DNA of 64,000 bases from Nocardioides sambongensis (GTDB lineage: Bacteria > Actinomycetota > Actinomycetes > Propionibacteriales > Nocardioidaceae). The position numbers and the translations under genes were made by a program. A model generated the notes under the pieces. That model was not told the DNA's origin. It did no database searches and was given only the letters and a program-made list of their open reading frames with translations. Where the stretch lies: contig NZ_CP041091.1 in assembly GCF_006494815.1 (NCBI RefSeq), positions 2,053,501-2,117,500 of the forward strand. The letters are read 5' to 3'. Of the stretch, positions 34,275 to 43,510 are shown one piece after another (within the stretch, counting starts at the first letter, position 1; each line of letters opens with the position of its first letter).

Positions 34275-35747
34275 ATGGATCACGTGAACCTCGTTGCCGC
34301 GATCGGTTCGGCGTTCGTCCTCTTCGAGCTCGTGCTGCGGATCGTCGCACTGGGAGTGATCCCGGGCAACCGCAAGCCGTCGACGGGGATGGCCTGGCTG
34401 CTGCTGATCCTGGTGGAGCCGATCCTCGGCTTCATCGTCTTCCTGCTCTTCGGCCGGATCCGCCTCGAGAGCCGCAGGGTCAAGCGTCAGCGCGAGGCGA
34501 TCGACACCATCCGGGCCCGCGCGGAGGCGCTCCCGCTGACCTTCGACGACAGCACGCTGCCGCCCTCGCACCGCACCGTGTCCGCCCTCAACCGTCGGCT
34601 CGGCGCGCTGCCCCTGACCGGCGGCAACGAGGTCCAGCTCTGGCCCGACTACGCCGGCGTGATCCGCGAGATGGCGGCCGAGGTCGATCGGGCGCAGGCC
34701 CACGTCCACGTCGAGTTCTACATCACCGCGTGGGACGAGGTGACCGACCCGCTGTTCTCGGCGCTGGTCCGGGCCACCGGCCGCGGCGTCGACGTACGGC
34801 TGCTCTTCGACCACCTCGGGTCGCGCGGCATCCCCGGCTACCAGGACATGCTGGCGAAGCTGGAGGAGACCGAGATCCAGTGGCGGCCGATGCTGCCGAT
34901 CCGCCCGCTCAAGGGCACCTTCCGGCGGCCCGACCTGCGCAACCACCGCAAGATCCTGGTGGTCGACGGCAGCGTGGGCTTCACCGGGTCGCTGAACATG
35001 ACCGAGCCCGGCTACAACAAGCCCAAGAACCACGCCCTCGGTCGCGAGTGGGTGGAGCTGATGGTCCGCCTCGAGGGTCCCGTGGTGGGCGCGCTGAACG
35101 CGGTCTTCGCCTCCGACTGGTACGTCGAGACCGGCGAGGTGGTCGACCTGGTGCCGGTCCTGGGCGAGCCCGATGCCCGCGACGACGAGATCTTCGACGT
35201 GCCGTGCCAGGTGGTGCCGAGCGGGCCGGGCATCGTCGCCGAGAACAACCTGCGGATGTTCACCTCGCTGATCTATGCCGCCACCGAGCGGATCTCGCTC
35301 ACCTCGCCCTACTTCGTGCCCGACGAGTCCCTGCTCTACGCGGTCACCACCGCGGCCCAGCGCGGGGTGCAGGTCGAGCTCTTCGTCAGCGAGGTCTCCG
35401 ACCAGTTCATGGTCGGGCACGCCCAGGCCTCCTACTACCGAGCGCTGCTCGAGGCGGGGGTCCGGATCTACCTCTACCCGGCGCCGTTCGTGCTGCACGC
35501 CAAGCACTTCACCGTGGACGACGACATGGCCGTGGTGGGCTCCAGCAACATGGACATGCGCTCCTTCGCCCTCAACTACGAGGTCACCCTGATGATGCCG
35601 GACCGCAACGTCGTCGCCCAGATGCGGGCCGTGGAGGACAACTACCGGGCGCTGTCGAAGGAGCTCACCCTCGACGAGTGGGACGGCCGCCCCGCCCGCA
35701 CCCGGTACGTCGACAACGTGATGCGGCTGACCGCTGCCCTGCAGTGA
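34275..35747 (+). CDS. cls: Cardiolipin synthase (phospholipase D family)
   Basis: A 490-residue membrane enzyme that condenses phosphatidylglycerol (bacterial type) to cardiolipin. Two N-terminal membrane segments (about 5-25 and 37-55, the PLDc_N region) precede two HKD motifs: NHRKILVVDG with His224, and HAKHFTVDD with His408. Each is followed by the usual GSSN/GSLNM element. Length is normal for Cls. It is monocistronic and divergent from the repeat/RDD pair. The start is fixed by the leaderless promoter. Confidence 0.92.
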   Translation: MDHVNLVAAIGSAFVLFELVLRIVALGVIPGNRKPSTGMAWLLLILVEPILGFIVFLLFGRIRLESRRVKRQREAIDTIRARAEALPLTFDDSTLPPSHRTVSALNRRLGALPLTGGNEVQLWPDYAGVIREMAAEVDRAQAHVHVEFYITAWDEVTDPLFSALVRATGRGVDVRLLFDHLGSRGIPGYQDMLAKLEETEIQWRPMLPIRPLKGTFRRPDLRNHRKILVVDGSVGFTGSLNMTEPGYNKPKNHALGREWVELMVRLEGPVVGALNAVFASDWYVETGEVVDLVPVLGEPDARDDEIFDVPCQVVPSGPGIVAENNLRMFTSLIYAATERISLTSPYFVPDESLLYAVTTAAQRGVQVELFVSEVSDQFMVGHAQASYYRALLEAGVRIYLYPAPFVLHAKHFTVDDDMAVVGSSNMDMRSFALNYEVTLMMPDRNVVAQMRAVEDNYRALSKELTLDEWDGRPARTRYVDNVMRLTAALQ

Positions 35748-35792
35748 GGCCGGCCCCCGGCGCCCTCGCGGCCCGGGAGCCGCACGACGCAG

Positions 35793-36088
35793 TCAGGAGC
35801 CGTAGACCAGGTCGGCGTAGTCGGGGTGCCGCTCGATCCAGGACTTGATGAACGGGCACAGCGGCATCACGGCCCGGTCCCCCGCCGACCGGACGTCGTC
35901 CAGCGCGGCGCGGGCCAGAGCGCCACCGACGCCCTTGCCCTCGTACGCCGGATCGACCTCGGTGTGGGTGAAGACGATCAGGTCCTTGGCCAGCTGGTAC
36001 TCGGCGAACCCGGCCAGCTCCCCGCCCAGGTGAGCCTCGTAGCGGGAGCGCTCGGGGGCGTGGGTGACCTCGGGGTGGCGTCGCTCAT
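35793..36088 (-). CDS. Small GNAT-type acetyltransferase (YjdJ/COG2388-like), apparent frameshift
   Basis: A short acetyltransferase-fold protein of about 98 residues. The given frame is broken near the N terminus at the G-run 36072-36075. Adding one base joins the ATG at 36086-36088 to MSDATPEVTHAPERSRYEAH and a conserved body: FTHTEVDPAYEGKGVGGALA (acetyl-CoA pyrophosphate-binding loop) and MPLCPFIKSWIERHPDY. Those last residues are typical of the YjdJ group. The ATG overlaps the AI-2E stop (ATGA), making it the last gene of a four-gene operon. Confidence 0.75.
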
Positions 36089-37188
36089 CCGGCCGCCCCC
36101 TCGGCTTCAGGCTCCTCCGGTGGCTGGTTGCGCGGGTCGAGCGGCGCTCCGATCAGCCCGGAGACCCAGCGCGCGTTGGGATCCACGTCCACGAAGAGCG
36201 TCTTGACCAGCAGCGTCAGCGGGACCGCCAGCACCGCGCCCAGCGGGCCGAGGATCCAGGCCCAGACCACCAGCGAGAGGAAGGTGATGCTGGCCGAGAT
36301 ACCGACCGCGTCACCGACCAGCTTGGGCTGGATGATCGATTGGATCACCACGTTGATCACGCAGTAGGCGGCGATCACCCCGAGCATCAGGCCGGGGCCG
36401 CCCTCGAGCAGGGCCAGCACGGCCGGCGGGATCAACCCGAGGATGAAGCCGATGTTGGGGATGTAGTTGGTGATGAACGCGAGCAGGCCCCACAGCAGCG
36501 CGGCCGGGACGCCCATCGCCCAGAGCACCGTCGTGTCGATCACCGCCACGACCAGGCCGAACGCGGTCGAGACCACCAGGTAGCGGCGAGTGCCCTTGGC
36601 GAAGGACTCCATCGCGTCGGTGAACGCGGTCCGGTCGGGCCGCACCCGCTCCAGGTGCCGCACGAACGGGTCGGCGTCGAGGCAGATGAACAGCACCAGT
36701 GCGATCACGAAGCCGATGTTGGTGGCCAGGGAGAGGATCGCGCCCAGGATGGAGCCGATCACGCTGCCCACCTTGGAGAGGTCGAAGTCGCTGAGCATGG
36801 TGGCGACCTGGGTGTCGCCGACCCCGAACTTGTTCAGCAGGTCCTGCACGTCGGCCAGCACGCGGCCGAGCTCGGCCTGGTACTCGGGCACCAGGGCGGC
36901 GAAGCGGGCCAGGGCGATGACCAGCGAGCCGCAGAGCGCGAGCAGTCCCACGTAGACGACGACCAGCGCCAGGATGGTGCCGGCCCAGCGTGGCAGGCCG
37001 CGACGGGTGGCCCAGGTGCGCAGCGGGTCAGCGGCAACGGCCAGCATGAGGGCCAGGAAGACCGGCCCGATGATCCCGGAGACGGCCTTGACGCCGGCGA
37101 CGGTCACCACCGCGGCGGCCATGCCGACCAGGATGATCACGCCGCGTGGCAGGGCTGTGGTCACCGGGGTGGGGGTGGGTTGGCTCAT
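36085..37188 (-). CDS. AI-2E family transporter (PerM/TqsA-like)
   Basis: A 367-residue permease of the PF01594 family. About eight membrane segments are visible, including a strongly conserved FITNYIPNIGFILGLIPPAV and the C-terminal block IQPKLVGDAVGISASITFLS. The family includes AI-2 exporters and Na+/H+ antiporters, so the name does not fix the substrate. The ATG overlaps the channel stop (ATGA). It is the third gene of the phosphodiesterase-channel-permease-GNAT operon. Confidence 0.88.
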   Translation of the reverse strand: MSQPTPTPVTTALPRGVIILVGMAAAVVTVAGVKAVSGIIGPVFLALMLAVAADPLRTWATRRGLPRWAGTILALVVVYVGLLALCGSLVIALARFAALVPEYQAELGRVLADVQDLLNKFGVGDTQVATMLSDFDLSKVGSVIGSILGAILSLATNIGFVIALVLFICLDADPFVRHLERVRPDRTAFTDAMESFAKGTRRYLVVSTAFGLVVAVIDTTVLWAMGVPAALLWGLLAFITNYIPNIGFILGLIPPAVLALLEGGPGLMLGVIAAYCVINVVIQSIIQPKLVGDAVGISASITFLSLVVWAWILGPLGAVLAVPLTLLVKTLFVDVDPNARWVSGLIGAPLDPRNQPPEEPEAEGAAG

Positions 37189-37814
37189 GCCTGCTCCTTC
37201 GGGGGCTCAGCGGGAGACGGGGTGGGGCTGTCGGTGGGCGTGGTGCTCGGGCGCGCGCTCGCGGCCTGCGCGGCGGTCTCCGAGCGCGCGGTGTGCGCCT
37301 CGTTCATCCGGCTGCGGATGACGCTCGCCAGCAGCGATCCGCCGGCGGCGACGAAGACCAGGTCGAAGGCCATCTGCAGGGACACCATCGCCCGGGCGGT
37401 CTGACCGACGGCATGGACGTCGCCCAGTCCGACCGTGGTCAGCACCTGCAGGGTGAAGTAGAGCGAGTCGGTGCGGGTCTCCAGGTCGGCCATCTGGCCG
37501 GGGCGGACCGTCTCCAGCGCGAAGTAGCCGTAGGCGAAGACGGCGACCACCAGCAGTGCCAGGGTGACCAGCAGCGGGAGTCGGACCTCGCTGTCGGTGA
37601 ACCAGTGCCGGCGCAGCTGACCGACGATCGCGCCGGTGAGCAACCCGACGCCGACCAGGGTCACGGCCGCGGGTCCGATCAGGTTGGTCCCGGTGAACTC
37701 GACCGGGGCCGCGTAGTAGGCGACCAGCACCCCGACCAGGCTGATCAGGACCCGGATCCAGGGCATCCGCGAGGGCTGGGGATCGATCTCGGACGTCGCC
37801 TGCGACTCGCTCAA
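37185..37814 (-). CDS. Two-TM potassium channel family protein
   Basis: A 209-residue ion channel subunit of the Ion_trans_2 type. Several hydrophobic segments precede the pore; the selectivity filter reads TTVGLGD at residues 126-132 instead of the standard TVGYGD, with Leu in place of Tyr. A final helix follows (about 143-163). The C-terminal tail is Ser/Thr/Pro-rich with no RCK domain. The start is a TTG (37812-37814) overlapping the upstream stop (TTGA), which couples it to the phosphodiesterase gene. K+ selectivity is likely but not certain. Confidence 0.82.
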   Translation of the reverse strand: MSESQATSEIDPQPSRMPWIRVLISLVGVLVAYYAAPVEFTGTNLIGPAAVTLVGVGLLTGAIVGQLRRHWFTDSEVRLPLLVTLALLVVAVFAYGYFALETVRPGQMADLETRTDSLYFTLQVLTTVGLGDVHAVGQTARAMVSLQMAFDLVFVAAGGSLLASVIRSRMNEAHTARSETAAQAASARPSTTPTDSPTPSPAEPPKEQA

Positions 37815-39907
37815 CCCGCTTCCTCCTGTCTCCGCGCACCGCCGCGCAGCGTGGTGCGGTGGCCCAACTGTTCCAGCATCGCGACCAGGATGTGGTGCAG
37901 GGCCGCTGCTCCGTCGATCGGCGCGTCGCCGATCGACGCCGACAGCGCCCTCGGCGCCACCAGCACGCCGCGGTCCTGCCAGCCGCCCAGACCGCCGTGC
38001 GATCCGGCCAGGTCCTCGAACGCGATGACCTCCCGGGTGCTCGGATCGTAGCCACCGATCAGGTAGAGGTCGGGGGCGGCCGGCCCGGCGAGCGCCTCGC
38101 GCAGCACCCGCCGCGCATGGGCCGGGTACGACGCCAACGGATCCACCCCCGTCACCTCCCCGGTGTCCAGGGAGATCCGCCCTTCCGCACCGATGCCCCA
38201 GGGCGTGCCGTCCGGCCCGAGGCCGGCGACCAGCCCGATCCCCGGGTGCTCGGCGAGCCCGGGCACCAGCTCGGGCCAGCGCTCGCCGAGTTCGGCCAGG
38301 TCGAGACGGTCCGGGCCGCCCGCGTAGAGCAGCCCGAGGCTGCCGGAGCCGAGCACCACCGGCTCACCGAGGTGCTCGGGCCGGTCCGGCGCCTCGGCCG
38401 CGGCGGGATCGAGGATGCCGGTGCGCCGGTTGATCCGGCGCGCGACCCGGCCCGCGGCCAACCCGGTGAACGAGTCCGTCCCGGCCGCCTCGTCGGCGAG
38501 TCCGGCCACCCGGCCCAAGCCCTCGACCGCCTCGCCCTCCCAGCTCGCCCGCTCGTGCATCAGGCTGCGGCACACGGCGCCCGCGTCCTCGCCGTACAGG
38601 TGGCGGAAGGGGGTGCCGAGCGACTGGCCGTGGTCGGAGAGGAGCACGATCTCGTAGTCGCGGGGCGCCGCCGCGGCGATCTGCTCGAGCATCGCCACCA
38701 CCTCGTCGAGCTCGGTGAGCACGGCGAGCGCCTCCAACCGCATCGGGCCGGCGTGGTGGGCGACCTCGTCGTAGTCGACGAAGTCGACGTAGACCGAGCG
38801 CCGGCCCGATCGGAGCTCGGCGGCGACGGCGGCCAGGTTGACGTCGCGGAGCAGGCCGTTGGTGGCGGCCCGCAGCCCGGTGAACATCCACGGGCGCTCG
38901 ACCCGCGGGCGGACATCGCGTGCCACTTGGCGTCGGGACTGGAAGCGCTCCCGGCTGATCTCGACCGCCACCCGCCCGATGCTGCGCGCCAGGCCGTCCG
39001 GGTGGACCACGAAGCGGGCCAGTGCGCGGCGGGTGGCGAAGCGGCCGCGGCCGATCTGGACCCGGCTGAAGACCATCGCGCAGTGGTCGGCGTCGCCGGA
39101 GAAGAGGTTCGAGATCGAGGCGCCGTCGTCGGCGAGCAGCCCACGGCCGTCGGAGACCCTCTCCTCGATGATCCGGGCGTCCCCGGCTCGGTTCGCCACC
39201 AGCACCCGGCCGAGCTCGCGGTCGTACCAGCGGAAGGCCGGCACCCCCTCGGAGGTGCCGTGCAGGATGCCCAGCTGGCTGGCCGGGGTGGTGCAGGGCA
39301 GCTGCACGGTCCACTCGCGGACCAGGTGGGTCTCCCCGACCAGTCGCCGCACGGTGGGCATCAGCCCGGCCTCCAGCGCCCACTGCAGGGTCGGCGCCGG
39401 CACGCCGTCGAGCTGGACGAAGAGGATCCCGGTCAACCCGTCGGGCACGGTGGGCGGTGCCCCCGGCCGACGGCCCTTGCGGCCGATCAGCGTGGACACC
39501 ATCGACTCGGCGGTGCCGGCGGTGAACAACCACCCGAAGAGCGTCCCGACCAGCGCCGAGGTCCACGCCGCGGCGACGGAGGTGGCGAACGACGCGACGG
39601 TGATCCCCGGCACCAGCCACAGCGCGGCCTGCATCACCACGCCCTGGCCGATCAGTGCGATGACCAGGACGCCGACCCAGCCGACCGCGGCGCCGACCCA
39701 GATCAGTGCGGGACGCAGCAGCGCGCCGACCACACCGGCCGCGACGGCTGCCGCCGCCCATGCCCAGAGGCTGGTCGCGCTCAGTCCCGGAAGCAGCGCG
39801 GCGGCCACGCCGAGCGCGGTCGCGCTGGAGCCCCAGGTGAGGAGCATCCGCACCAGGTCGCCCCAGCGCCAGCGGCCACGCCGCGCCGGTGCTCCGTTGC
39901 TGTTCAC
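37811..39907 (-). CDS. Holin-like membrane domain fused to alkaline-phosphatase-superfamily enzyme
   Basis: A 698-residue membrane enzyme. Residues about 18-140 form four hydrophobic helices similar to phage-holin-family IV / YvlD proteins. The rest is an alkaline-phosphatase-fold hydrolase of the phosphodiesterase/nucleotide pyrophosphatase type: FVQLDGVPAPTLQWALE, then TTPASQ with the candidate nucleophile Thr, then LLSDHGQS with metal-binding Asp/His. The active domain may face the cell surface. The GTG at 39905-39907 follows GAGAAGG. It is first in a four-gene operon with 4-bp overlaps throughout. Confidence 0.82.
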   Translation of the reverse strand: MNSNGAPARRGRWRWGDLVRMLLTWGSSATALGVAAALLPGLSATSLWAWAAAAVAAGVVGALLRPALIWVGAAVGWVGVLVIALIGQGVVMQAALWLVPGITVASFATSVAAAWTSALVGTLFGWLFTAGTAESMVSTLIGRKGRRPGAPPTVPDGLTGILFVQLDGVPAPTLQWALEAGLMPTVRRLVGETHLVREWTVQLPCTTPASQLGILHGTSEGVPAFRWYDRELGRVLVANRAGDARIIEERVSDGRGLLADDGASISNLFSGDADHCAMVFSRVQIGRGRFATRRALARFVVHPDGLARSIGRVAVEISRERFQSRRQVARDVRPRVERPWMFTGLRAATNGLLRDVNLAAVAAELRSGRRSVYVDFVDYDEVAHHAGPMRLEALAVLTELDEVVAMLEQIAAAAPRDYEIVLLSDHGQSLGTPFRHLYGEDAGAVCRSLMHERASWEGEAVEGLGRVAGLADEAAGTDSFTGLAAGRVARRINRRTGILDPAAAEAPDRPEHLGEPVVLGSGSLGLLYAGGPDRLDLAELGERWPELVPGLAEHPGIGLVAGLGPDGTPWGIGAEGRISLDTGEVTGVDPLASYPAHARRVLREALAGPAAPDLYLIGGYDPSTREVIAFEDLAGSHGGLGGWQDRGVLVAPRALSASIGDAPIDGAAALHHILVAMLEQLGHRTTLRGGARRQEEAG

Positions 39908-39971
39908 GCTGACACCTTCTCGCACTCCGGGCGCGCTGGGGCGCAACCGCGCGGACGGCGCCTGCCGGCCG

Positions 39972-41036
39972 TCACCCCGCGGGGCTCCCCGCACCGGTCA
40001 CCTCGCCGGCCCCGGACCCGCCCTCATCCTCCGCGGTGGCGGTCTCCGACCCGCCCACGACCAGGGTGAGCTCCACGTCCAGGCCGTCCAGCCCGGCCTC
40101 GTCGAGGCGTCCGCGCAGCTCCTGGACGCCCAGCTCGCTCGACTGCGGGCGCAGCCCGAGGGTGACCACGTGCAGCGTGCCGCCGCGCAGGTAGACGTCG
40201 GTGACCTCCCAGCCGCGCTCCTCCGCCCATGCGGAGGCGACCGGCTCGGCGCGGGCGATCGCCGCCTGCTCCCGGGCCACGCTGAGGCTGCCGCCCGCCA
40301 GCGGCGCGGCGACCAGCAGCAGGGAGGCGGCCACGGTGACCAGGCTGCGCCCCCGCAGCCGGTCGACCCGGATGCCGACCAGTGGCGCGGACGCCCGCAC
40401 CCGGGCGGCCAGCAGCACGGCCGTCCCGGTCGCGATGATCGCCGCGACGTTGGTGCCGAAGAGCAGCAGGGCACCCATCGACTGGTCGTAGGCACCGGAC
40501 TCCGCGGTCAGCCCGACCACGGCCAGCGGCGGCACCAGGGAGATCGCGATCGCGACCCCCGGCAGGGTGTCGGAGACGTCGGAGCGGACCACCGCGAAGG
40601 CACCCACCAGGCCGGTGGCGATCGCGGCGACCAGGTCGATCAGCTTCGGACTGACCCGCGCGGCCACCTCCGAGTTCGTGTCCGCGACGACGTCGAGCTG
40701 GATGGTGAGCCCGACCAGGTAGCCGATCGCGACGACCGCCGCCGACGCACCCACCGTCAGGGCGATGCTGCGGGCCACCGCGTGGCGGTCGGCGAGGACG
40801 ATCGCCAACGCCGTGCCCAGGATCGGGGTCATCAGCGGCGCGACGATCATCGCGCCGATCACGGTCGCGGTGGACTGGGCCACCACGCCGGCGGCGGCGA
40901 TCACCGCCGAGAGGGTCAGCAGCACCCAGAACGCGGTGTGGTTGCGCCACCGGTCGCCCCGGGCGAGGAAGAGCCGGTCGGAGATCCGCTCGACGTCGCT
41001 GCCGTTGACCCGAATCGCAGCGGACCACCTGTTCAT
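39972..41036 (-). CDS. DUF389 (TIGR00341) membrane protein
   Basis: A 354-residue integral membrane protein of unknown function. Paired helices near the N terminus contain GAMIVAPLMTPILGTALAIV, the family hallmark. Further helices include LPGVAIAISLVPPLAVVGLT and NVAAIIATGTAVLLAA, also characteristic. The C-terminal 100 residues are soluble and acidic at the end (EDEGGSGAGE). It starts at ATG 41034-41036; earlier in-frame codons lie upstream of the intergenic promoter region. It is divergent from the SulP transporter. Confidence 0.87.
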   Translation of the reverse strand: MNRWSAAIRVNGSDVERISDRLFLARGDRWRNHTAFWVLLTLSAVIAAAGVVAQSTATVIGAMIVAPLMTPILGTALAIVLADRHAVARSIALTVGASAAVVAIGYLVGLTIQLDVVADTNSEVAARVSPKLIDLVAAIATGLVGAFAVVRSDVSDTLPGVAIAISLVPPLAVVGLTAESGAYDQSMGALLLFGTNVAAIIATGTAVLLAARVRASAPLVGIRVDRLRGRSLVTVAASLLLVAAPLAGGSLSVAREQAAIARAEPVASAWAEERGWEVTDVYLRGGTLHVVTLGLRPQSSELGVQELRGRLDEAGLDGLDVELTLVVGGSETATAEDEGGSGAGEVTGAGSPAG

Positions 41037-41217
41037 GGCTGCATTCTGCTGTCCCCGCACCCGGACCGACGAGCGACGCGCGCAGCCGCTCGCACGACTG
41101 CTCGCGCTGCCTGCCGCACGACCCGCGCGGTGCGCCGTGTCCGGTCGCGCTACGGTGCTCGCGTCGGGTGCGGCCGCGACCGCACGACCGGGGCTCGGAG
41201 AGGCAGGAGGCGGCGAC

Positions 41218-42903
41218 GTGCGACTGCCCTCCCTGCCCAGGATTCCCGGCCTGCGCCGCGTCCCCCGGCCGACCCGCAGCGACGCCAACGCCGGCCTCGT
41301 CCTCGGCGTGGAGAGCGTGCCCGACGGCCTGGCGAGCGGCCTGCTGGCCGGGGTGAACCCGATCTCCGGGCTCTACGGCTACCTGTTCGGGATGCTCGGA
41401 GCGGCCGCCTTCACCAGCACCAGCCTGATGGCGGTCCAGGCGACCGGCGCGATGGCGCTGGTGGTGGCCGACACCGACCTGTCCTCCGGCGGCGACCCGG
41501 ACCGCGCCCTGTTCACCCTCGCCATGCTGACCGGCGTGGTGATGGTCGTCGCCGGCCTCCTCCGCGGCGGCACGCTGCTGCGCTTCGTGCCGACGGCCGT
41601 GATGACCGGCTTCGTCACCGCCGTCGGCATCAACATCGTCCTGGGACAGCTCGCCAACTTCACCGGGTACGACGCCGAGGGCGCCAACCGCGTGCTGCGC
41701 GCCCTCGACCTGGTGCTCCATCCGTGGCGGATCGACCCGGCCGCCTTCGCGGTCGGCTGCGTCACCGTCGGCGGGATCGTGCTGCTCAACCGGACCCGGC
41801 TGAAGTCGATGGGGATGGTCGTCGCCATCGTGGTGGGGTCGGCGCTGGTGGTCCCCCTGGAGGCCACCGGCTGGGAGGTGCCGCTGGTCAGTGGACTGGC
41901 CGAGATCCCCTCCAGCCTGCCGACGCCGGTCCTGCCCGAGCTCGGCGAGCTGCTGCACCTGCTGGTGCCGGCGCTGTCATTGGCCTTCGTCGGGCTGGTC
42001 CAGGGCGCCGCGGTCTCCACCGGCGTGCCGAACCCCGACGGCTCGCGCTCCGACCCCTCCCGCGACTTCATCGGCCAGGGCGTCGGCAACATCGTCGCCG
42101 GCGTCTTCCGCGGGATGCCGGTCGGCGGCTCGATGTCGGCCACCGCCCTGGTCCAGTCCGCCGGCGCCCGGACCCGTTGGTCACTGGTCTTCTCCGCGGC
42201 GGTGATGGCCGCGGTGATCCTGCTGCTCGGGGACGTCGTCGGCCGGGTGGCGATGCCCGCGCTGGCCGCCCTGCTGATCGTGGTTGGCCTCGGCTCGATC
42301 AAACCGACCAGGGTGGTCGACGTCTACCGCAGCGGCCCGTTGCAGACGGCGGTGATGGGGGTGACCCTGGTGCTCACCCTGGTCGTCCCGCTGCAGTACT
42401 CGGTGCTGATCGGGGTCGGCCTGGCGATCGTGCTGTTCGTTGCCGAGCAGTCCAACCGGCTGACGTTGCGGGCGCTGGTGCCGGACGGGCGCCGGGTGCG
42501 CGAGGTCGACCCGCCCGGCGTCGTACCGGGTCGGGAGGTGCTGGTGCTGCAGCCGACCGGACAGCTCTTCTTCGCCTCCGCTCCCGGCTTCGAGGCGATG
42601 CTCCCGATCGTGACGTCGGCCAGCGAGGGGGCGGTGGTGGTGCTCCGGTTGCGCGGGATCGACCACGTGGGGCTCTCCGTGATCGACGTGCTGCGCCGCT
42701 ACGCGGACGCGCTGACCGCGGAGCGGGCCACCCTCAAGGTGGTGATCGGGTCGGAGACCGTGGACCACCAGCTCACCGCCGCCGGCCTGCTGGAGCGACT
42801 CGGCCCCGAGCACGTCTATCGCGGCAGCGAGTGGCTCGGCGATGCCACCCGCCGCGCCCACGCCGACGGCCTGGCCCAGATCGCGGCCGCCGCCGACGAC
42901 TGA
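41218..42903 (+). CDS. SulP-family anion transporter with STAS domain
   Basis: A 561-residue permease with about 11-12 membrane segments and a C-terminal STAS domain (about 435-545; LRGIDHVGLSVIDVLRRYAD). The conserved SulP entry segment is SVPDGLASGLLAGVNPISGL. The middle holds VFRGMPVGGSMSATALVQSA, a typical SulP loop. It transports sulfate, bicarbonate or another anion; the exact substrate is not decidable. The GTG at 41218 follows AGGAGG at good spacing. It is divergent from DUF389 and ends at a bidirectional terminator. Confidence 0.88.
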   Translation: MRLPSLPRIPGLRRVPRPTRSDANAGLVLGVESVPDGLASGLLAGVNPISGLYGYLFGMLGAAAFTSTSLMAVQATGAMALVVADTDLSSGGDPDRALFTLAMLTGVVMVVAGLLRGGTLLRFVPTAVMTGFVTAVGINIVLGQLANFTGYDAEGANRVLRALDLVLHPWRIDPAAFAVGCVTVGGIVLLNRTRLKSMGMVVAIVVGSALVVPLEATGWEVPLVSGLAEIPSSLPTPVLPELGELLHLLVPALSLAFVGLVQGAAVSTGVPNPDGSRSDPSRDFIGQGVGNIVAGVFRGMPVGGSMSATALVQSAGARTRWSLVFSAAVMAAVILLLGDVVGRVAMPALAALLIVVGLGSIKPTRVVDVYRSGPLQTAVMGVTLVLTLVVPLQYSVLIGVGLAIVLFVAEQSNRLTLRALVPDGRRVREVDPPGVVPGREVLVLQPTGQLFFASAPGFEAMLPIVTSASEGAVVVLRLRGIDHVGLSVIDVLRRYADALTAERATLKVVIGSETVDHQLTAAGLLERLGPEHVYRGSEWLGDATRRAHADGLAQIAAAADD

Positions 42904-42956
42904 TCGGCCGCCGGCTGCGGCGGTGGGAACGATCCGGGGACCTGCCCTGGAAAGGG

Positions 42957-42991
42957 CACGACCCCGCCCGACGTGGTCGGACGGGGTCGTG
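42957..42991. terminator. Bidirectional hairpin terminator
   Basis: CACGACCCCG (42957-42966) pairs with CGGGGTCGTG (42982-42991), extended inward by CCGA/TCGG past one mismatch. It lies between the convergent SulP and SHOCT genes. Confidence 0.75.
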
Positions 42992-43009
42992 AACCCGATG
43001 GGGGAAAAG

Positions 43010-43393
43010 TCAGGAGAGCGCCTTGGCCTTGAGGGCGTCGAACTCGGCCTGGTCGATCGCACCGGCGTCGAGCAGGCTCTTCGCCCGGGCGATCTCGTCG
43101 GCGGGCGAGCCGGCACCGGCGGAGACGGTGCGGATGTAGCTCTCGGCGTCCGCCTGGGCGGCCTGGGCCGAGGCGATGGTCCGCTCGGTCATGCCCTTGC
43201 CGCGCGCGATCAGGTAGATCAGCGCGGTCAGCAGCGGCAGCACGATCAGGAAGAAGACCCAGACGGCCTTCTTCCAGCCGCTCGTGGCGTGGTCCCGGAA
43301 GAGGTCACCCACGATCTGGAACAGGACGACCAAGTAGGCCATCAGGAGGAAGAAGGAGATGGTGAACCAGAAGAAGTCCCAGAAGCTATCCAT
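43010..43393 (-). CDS. PLDc_N-SHOCT membrane protein (paralogue 1)
   Basis: A 127-residue small membrane protein. Two hydrophobic helices (about 8-28 and 43-62) form a PLDc_N-type anchor starting MDSFWDFFWF. The C terminus is a SHOCT domain, SLLDAGAIDQAEFDALKAKA (about 106-125). The paralogue at 54045 is near-identical in layout and shares long identical stretches. SHOCT domains mediate oligomerisation; function unknown. The start at 43393 is supported by the leaderless -10 at 43401-43406. Confidence 0.85.
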   Translation of the reverse strand: MDSFWDFFWFTISFFLLMAYLVVLFQIVGDLFRDHATSGWKKAVWVFFLIVLPLLTALIYLIARGKGMTERTIASAQAAQADAESYIRTVSAGAGSPADEIARAKSLLDAGAIDQAEFDALKAKALS

Positions 43394-43400
43394 GGCGCAC

Positions 43401-43406
43401 AACCTA
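43401..43406 (-). promoter_or_regulatory. -10 box of SHOCT gene, leaderless
   Basis: The box reads TAGGTT on the minus strand, 7 nt before the ATG at 43391-43393. It supports that ATG over the one 9 nt upstream. Confidence 0.6.
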
Positions 43407-43510
43407 GTGGCCCCGGCGCCGCGTTGGACAGTGGGTCCGGCTCGGTGTCCCGTGGCGTCCGGCGAACCGGCGACCCGCGGAGAGTGAGCCAGCCCCGGGG
43501 ACGCCGTCGA

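Noticed and set aside
38838..42992. A plus-strand open frame of nearly 1,400 codons over the phosphodiesterase, DUF389 and SulP genes
   Set aside because: Translation is Arg/Ala/Pro-rich without conserved motifs; the named genes explain the DNA.
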